A stretch of 17,125 nucleotides of DNA from Tannerella sp. (GTDB lineage Bacteria > Bacteroidota > Bacteroidia > Bacteroidales > Tannerellaceae): the NCBI GenBank assembly GCA_031283785.1, contig JAITBC010000274.1, positions 1-17,125 of the forward strand, written 5' to 3'. Shown here piece after piece: positions 14,126 through 17,125 of this stretch; position 1 is the first letter of the stretch, and the number at the start of each line of letters is the position of its first letter. The translations under genes and the position numbers were made by a program. The notes below the pieces were generated by a model. It searched no databases and was not told the origin of the DNA. It saw nothing but the letters and a program-made list of their open reading frames with translations.

Positions 14126-14262
14126 GTGGTTTTTTTTAATATGACACTATTTTTTGTCGTTTTTCTTACAATCTGCATTTATGAATCCTTACTTTCACCA
14201 CTCCGGTCGGTGTAATTTTTCGTTTTCACAAAAGAAAATCCTGACGTTCCACTGAAAAAAAT

Positions 14263-14305
14263 ATTCGTATGCGTTTGGAAATCATAGAATTTTCATTTAG
14301 CTTTG
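14263..14305 (+). promoter_or_regulatory. Promoter of the serine protease gene, with shared upstream block
   Basis: TTTG (14274-14277), a 20-nt spacer and TAGCTTTG (14298-14305) match the Bacteroidota consensus fully. The 21-bp block 14263-14283, which covers the -33 element, is 19 of 21 identical to 3870-3890 before the aminopeptidase gene, and the distance to the -7 differs by one base. Confidence 0.7.
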
Positions 14306-14340
14306 CATAATATTATTAACCATAAAAACATCGTACGGTT

Positions 14341-16671
14341 ATGAAAAAGATTTTATTTTTATTAGCAGTATTATTGTGGGAAATCTTATGTGCGGAAGCG
14401 CAGGTTTCTACGCATATCTTCGAGTCGAAAGATGCGTTTAAACAATTCTCCGAGTTGAAACAGCGTGAATCCGTCGTGGTTTCCGTAAAACAAATGCAGG
14501 CCGTAAATACGGAAGCACTATTGAAAGAAGACGGAGCAAATGCAAGTATGGGTGTACCTTTCCGGTTTGGTTACGGATTTGACGTGAACTATACGATGGA
14601 CGACGGGATATGGGAAGAACGGTCGTCCGTGCGGGTGTGGAGCATGAAAGTAATCTCGAAGGGAGCCTATTCCATTAATTTCATATTCAGCGATATGGTT
14701 CTTTCTCCGGAGGCTGAATTGTATATCTACAATCCGGAAGGTCTGGCCGTTTACGGGCCTGTTACTTCCGCGCAAAATGCAGATGTTTTCCTGACGGATC
14801 TGGTTGCGGGCGACGAAGCGGTCATCCAGTTGACTGAGCCGGTAGGCGCTACGGAGCGGTCAAGTCTGAAGATATCAAGGGTCGTGCACGGGTATGTCAA
14901 TATGTTCCCGTTTTCGGCGGACGGACGTGCCGCAACATTGACCTGTTATAACGATGTTGCCTGTTATCCCGAATGGCTGCGGGAATCGGAGGGCGTTGCG
15001 CTTTATTTACTGTCGGGAGGGACTTCTTTATGTACGGGCTCTCTGTTAAATAACACCTCGGAAGATTTCAAATCTTATTTCTTAACGGCTTTTCATTGTA
15101 TTGATACAGATATAGATGGAAATATTTCTGTTCCAGAGCAGTCAAATGCAGGAAACGGGGCGTTCCGTTTTCGATATAAAAGAGAATACTGCGGAGGTTC
15201 TTATGTGACTAACTATTTTACATACAACCAGGCGCAGTTCAGGGCAGCACGGTTTGAGACCGATTTTGCATTGATGGAAATAGCAGGTAATAATATATCC
15301 CGTGATCCCCGTGTCTCTTTTTTAGGTTGGAACCGGACAACGAATGTGCCTGCTTCCGGTACGGATATTCATCATCCTGCCGGAGAGGTAATGAAGATAT
15401 CATTTGACAACAATCCATTGGTTTCTCATAATGATTTTATTAATTGGTATAATAATAATGGCATTCTTATTGGTACATCCCCTCCAAATACGCATTGGAA
15501 GGCTGTATTAGATAATGGCTCGGTAGAAGGAGGTTCTTCCGGTTCTCCTTTGTTTGATTCCGACAAACGGGTGGTTGGACAACTCCATGGTGTATATAAT
15601 GTGACTTGCAATTCTCCTATTACGTATTATGGTCGATTCGACCTTTCCTGGAGTGGCGGAGGCACAAATGCTACTCGTTTAAGTAACTGGCTGGATCCGG
15701 CGAGTACAGGCGCTACGACAACGAATACAATCAAATATCCGTCGGTTTCCGGCAGTTCTTATTTCTGTACAACGACTACTTATCAAATTAAGGATCTCCC
15801 TCCGGGGGCAAACGTCAGTATACAGGTATATCCTCCAGAAGTGACAGCTTCCCTCTCAAACGATACAACCATCGTTTTAAATGCAAACGGTAATGCATTG
15901 ACCGGCTGGCTGTACGTGAATATCAGCAAAGGTTCCCTTACTTATCCGGTAGATACGTTCCGCTTCATAACGGGGGAGTATTATCCCGACATCCAGATAT
16001 ATAACGACAGCGATTGTTGCGATGAGGAATATGGCAGAACGGGGGAAGGTGGTATGAATACTTCCGGCGTCACTCCCCGCCCGTCGTATGACTGGTGTTA
16101 TAATCAGTTGGATCGGAATAAAATTAAGGTATATTTTTATGATGAACGATACAGGAAAATTTTATCCTCTAATTTGTCTTATCAGGTTCGTCTGGTAAGG
16201 ATGAGTAATCAGCAGGTTGTTTATACCTATTGCTGCAATTATAGCGGAACAGATCCATTAGTCATAGATTACGCGGGATCTCCCGGCATCTATTATGTCG
16301 TGGAAATGAAAATTGTCAGTAGTGATTGTCCGAATGCTTCTGCATGGACTTCTGTTGGAGAAACATTTTATACCAATTGTGCGGGATGTAGCGGAGGCGG
16401 AATCGGAGAGTTCCGGATAGAACGGCAATCGGACGAAGACTTTTTCACGCTGAAAAGGCATCAACGTACCGACCTTCTTCAATCGGAAAAGTTTACGGTC
16501 AGGCTATACAGCTTGCCGCTTGGCCGTTTAGTCAGAGAATCGGAAGTTGAAATAGCCGGCGAAACCGTGATTAGCCTTGACGGTTTGCCTGCTGGAGAAT
16601 ATATAGTGCAAATCAGGCGATCTAATGGAGAATGTGTCGTCGATCCTCCCGAACGAATCATAATCAAATAA
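14341..16671 (+). CDS. Secreted lysyl-endopeptidase-like serine protease with Ig-like and T9SS-sorting-like C-terminal domains
   Basis: This 776-residue protein begins with a signal peptide (residues 1-20, ending CAEA). A propeptide-like beta domain (about 25-185) precedes a chymotrypsin-fold domain (about 200-455). The triad is His252 (TAFHCID), Asp308 (ETDFALMEI) and Ser400 (SVEGGSSGSPLFD). DIHHPAGEVMKIS (342-354) is characteristic of the lysyl endopeptidase/Achromobacter protease I group. Cleavage after lysine is therefore likely, but the specificity pocket was not verified. Cys pairs such as Cys231/Cys253 suggest disulfides. An Ig-like module (about 470-555), a Cys-rich region (about 565-690, with CC and CCNY pairs) and a final domain (about 695-776) follow. 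The last domain contains LGRLVRES, ISLDGLPAGEYIVQI and terminal RIIIK, resembling a type A T9SS sorting domain but lacking the usual PNP-type start. Two lipoprotein genes follow closely. Confidence 0.9.
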   Translation: MKKILFLLAVLLWEILCAEAQVSTHIFESKDAFKQFSELKQRESVVVSVKQMQAVNTEALLKEDGANASMGVPFRFGYGFDVNYTMDDGIWEERSSVRVWSMKVISKGAYSINFIFSDMVLSPEAELYIYNPEGLAVYGPVTSAQNADVFLTDLVAGDEAVIQLTEPVGATERSSLKISRVVHGYVNMFPFSADGRAATLTCYNDVACYPEWLRESEGVALYLLSGGTSLCTGSLLNNTSEDFKSYFLTAFHCIDTDIDGNISVPEQSNAGNGAFRFRYKREYCGGSYVTNYFTYNQAQFRAARFETDFALMEIAGNNISRDPRVSFLGWNRTTNVPASGTDIHHPAGEVMKISFDNNPLVSHNDFINWYNNNGILIGTSPPNTHWKAVLDNGSVEGGSSGSPLFDSDKRVVGQLHGVYNVTCNSPITYYGRFDLSWSGGGTNATRLSNWLDPASTGATTTNTIKYPSVSGSSYFCTTTTYQIKDLPPGANVSIQVYPPEVTASLSNDTTIVLNANGNALTGWLYVNISKGSLTYPVDTFRFITGEYYPDIQIYNDSDCCDEEYGRTGEGGMNTSGVTPRPSYDWCYNQLDRNKIKVYFYDERYRKILSSNLSYQVRLVRMSNQQVVYTYCCNYSGTDPLVIDYAGSPGIYYVVEMKIVSSDCPNASAWTSVGETFYTNCAGCSGGGIGEFRIERQSDEDFFTLKRHQRTDLLQSEKFTVRLYSLPLGRLVRESEVEIAGETVISLDGLPAGEYIVQIRRSNGECVVDPPERIIIK
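14359..14377 (+). repeat. 19-nt signal-peptide repeat, copy 1 (copy 2 at 16704-16722)
   Basis: An identical 19-nt sequence encodes LLAVLL at codons 7-12 of both the protease gene and the lipoprotein gene at 16686. The third gene (17104) is cut just inside this block. Same codons at the same positions suggest shared origin of the 5' ends or gene conversion between them. Confidence 0.7.
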
Positions 16672-16685
16672 ATAACGATAAAGAT

Positions 16686-17093
16686 ATGAAAAGTCTAAAA
16701 ACATTATTAGCAGTATTATTGTCATCGCTTTGCATCCCTTTTACGGGGTGCAATGACGATTATTCCCACCTGTCTCCGGAAGAAGCCATTATCGGAAAAT
16801 GGAAACTGATTAAAAGCGGAATAGATGAAGAGCATCTCAAACCTGTTGATCTTGACAGTTGGCATGAGTATCATCCGGATAAAACAATGTATGATGACAT
16901 CAATTCCCTTCAGTTTACTTATTATATGGATCAGGAATGTTTGTACAGGCACCTGACGCGAGGTGATCAGTTGTGGGTTTATGAGTATAAATTTACAGAT
17001 AAAAAAAATACTCTGACACTTAAATATAGAAGTGGAGTTATACCGACTATTTATGGTTTTCCTTTAGTATATATTTACCGGCGGATCAAATAA
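16686..17093 (+). CDS. Lipoprotein of unknown function, possibly lipocalin-like
   Basis: This 135-residue protein starts 14 nt after the protease stop codon, so the two are probably cotranscribed. Signal peptide MKSLKTLLAVLLSSLCIPFT is followed by a lipidation site at Cys22 (FTGC). The next residues, NDDYS, place two acidic residues right behind the cysteine, as in surface-export signals reported for Bacteroidota lipoproteins. IIGKWKLIKSGIDEE (about 34-48) resembles the first strand of small lipocalin-like lipoproteins in this phylum. Later segments (SLQFTYYMDQECLYRHL, LWVYEYKFTDKKNTLTLKY) read as beta-strands. An upstream in-frame start at 16632 overlaps the protease gene and would lengthen the protein before the signal peptide; it is rejected. 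A role as protease partner, inhibitor or substrate-binding protein is only inferred from position. Confidence 0.85.
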   Translation: MKSLKTLLAVLLSSLCIPFTGCNDDYSHLSPEEAIIGKWKLIKSGIDEEHLKPVDLDSWHEYHPDKTMYDDINSLQFTYYMDQECLYRHLTRGDQLWVYEYKFTDKKNTLTLKYRSGVIPTIYGFPLVYIYRRIK

Positions 17094-17103
17094 AGTTACA
17101 GAT

Positions 17104-17125
17104 ATGAAAGGTCTAAAAACATTAT
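17104..17125 (+). CDS. Start of a second, paralogous lipoprotein gene (cut by window edge)
   Basis: Only seven codons are visible: MKGLKTL. The 22 bases are 21 of 22 identical to the start of the gene at 16686 and are preceded by the same GAT triplet. The gap from the previous stop is 10 nt. This indicates a tandem paralogue continuing beyond the window; its length and integrity are unknown. Confidence 0.7.

Noticed and set aside
14196..14218. CACC/GGTG imperfect palindrome upstream of the protease gene
   Set aside because: The arms are only 4 bp with a 9-nt loop; no better than chance in an intergenic region of this size.
1..17125. Search for mobile elements, tRNA/rRNA genes, toxin-antitoxin or defence modules
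   Set aside because: No transposase, integrase, terminal inverted repeats, tRNA cloverleaf, nuclease or restriction-modification motifs were seen on either strand.

Overview
The window looks like a chromosomal segment from a Bacteroidales bacterium (phylum Bacteroidota). The reasons are a giant hybrid two-component system (HTCS) sensor-regulator, Bacteroidota-type promoters (TTTG, 19-20 nt, TAnnTTTG) in front of several genes, start regions mostly without a Shine-Dalgarno sequence, an OmpP1/FadL-type outer-membrane protein, and a lipoprotein with an acidic residue pair just after its lipidation cysteine. The genus cannot be fixed from the sequence. A C-terminal domain resembling a type IX secretion (T9SS) sorting domain hints at a T9SS-bearing lineage rather than typical gut Bacteroides.

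Layout. (1) 3-3782, minus: most of an HTCS protein, open in one frame to the left edge. It has a beta-propeller sensor, Y_Y_Y domain, membrane segment, histidine kinase and receiver; any C-terminal DNA-binding domain lies outside the window. (2) 3964-5340, plus: an M24B Xaa-Pro aminopeptidase, divergent from the HTCS. (3) 5397-6272, minus: a secreted, probably outer-membrane protein of unknown function. (4) 6715-10951, plus: a locus comprising a secreted Tyr/Trp/Gly-rich and Ser/Arg-rich low-complexity protein, an OmpP1/FadL-family porin, an ECF-like sigma factor with its own consensus promoter, and a 54-residue protein, closed by a perfect 17-bp hairpin terminator. (5) 11031-13023, plus: ribulose-phosphate 3-epimerase followed by a short ComEC/Rec2 protein consisting essentially of the membrane channel domain. 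(6) 13058-14086, minus: branched-chain aminotransferase IlvE. (7) 14341 to the right edge, plus: a large secreted lysyl-endopeptidase-like serine protease followed by at least two lipoprotein genes, the second cut after seven codons.

How the genes fit together. Rpe and IlvE are housekeeping enzymes. The two peptidase genes, 10 kb apart, carry nearly the same 21-bp block across their -33 promoter elements, which suggests shared regulation. The protease and the lipoproteins form a tight gene cluster, and the first gene pair shares an identical 19-nt stretch at the same codons of its signal peptides. The low-complexity protein has an almost ideal Shine-Dalgarno sequence and a long leader, which is unusual in this phylum and suggests special translational control.

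I found no rRNA, tRNA, CRISPR array, transposase or phage gene. Nothing here is clearly a new defence or mobile system. The most promising leads are the 6.7-10.95 kb cell-surface/sigma-factor locus and the protease-lipoprotein cluster at the right edge.
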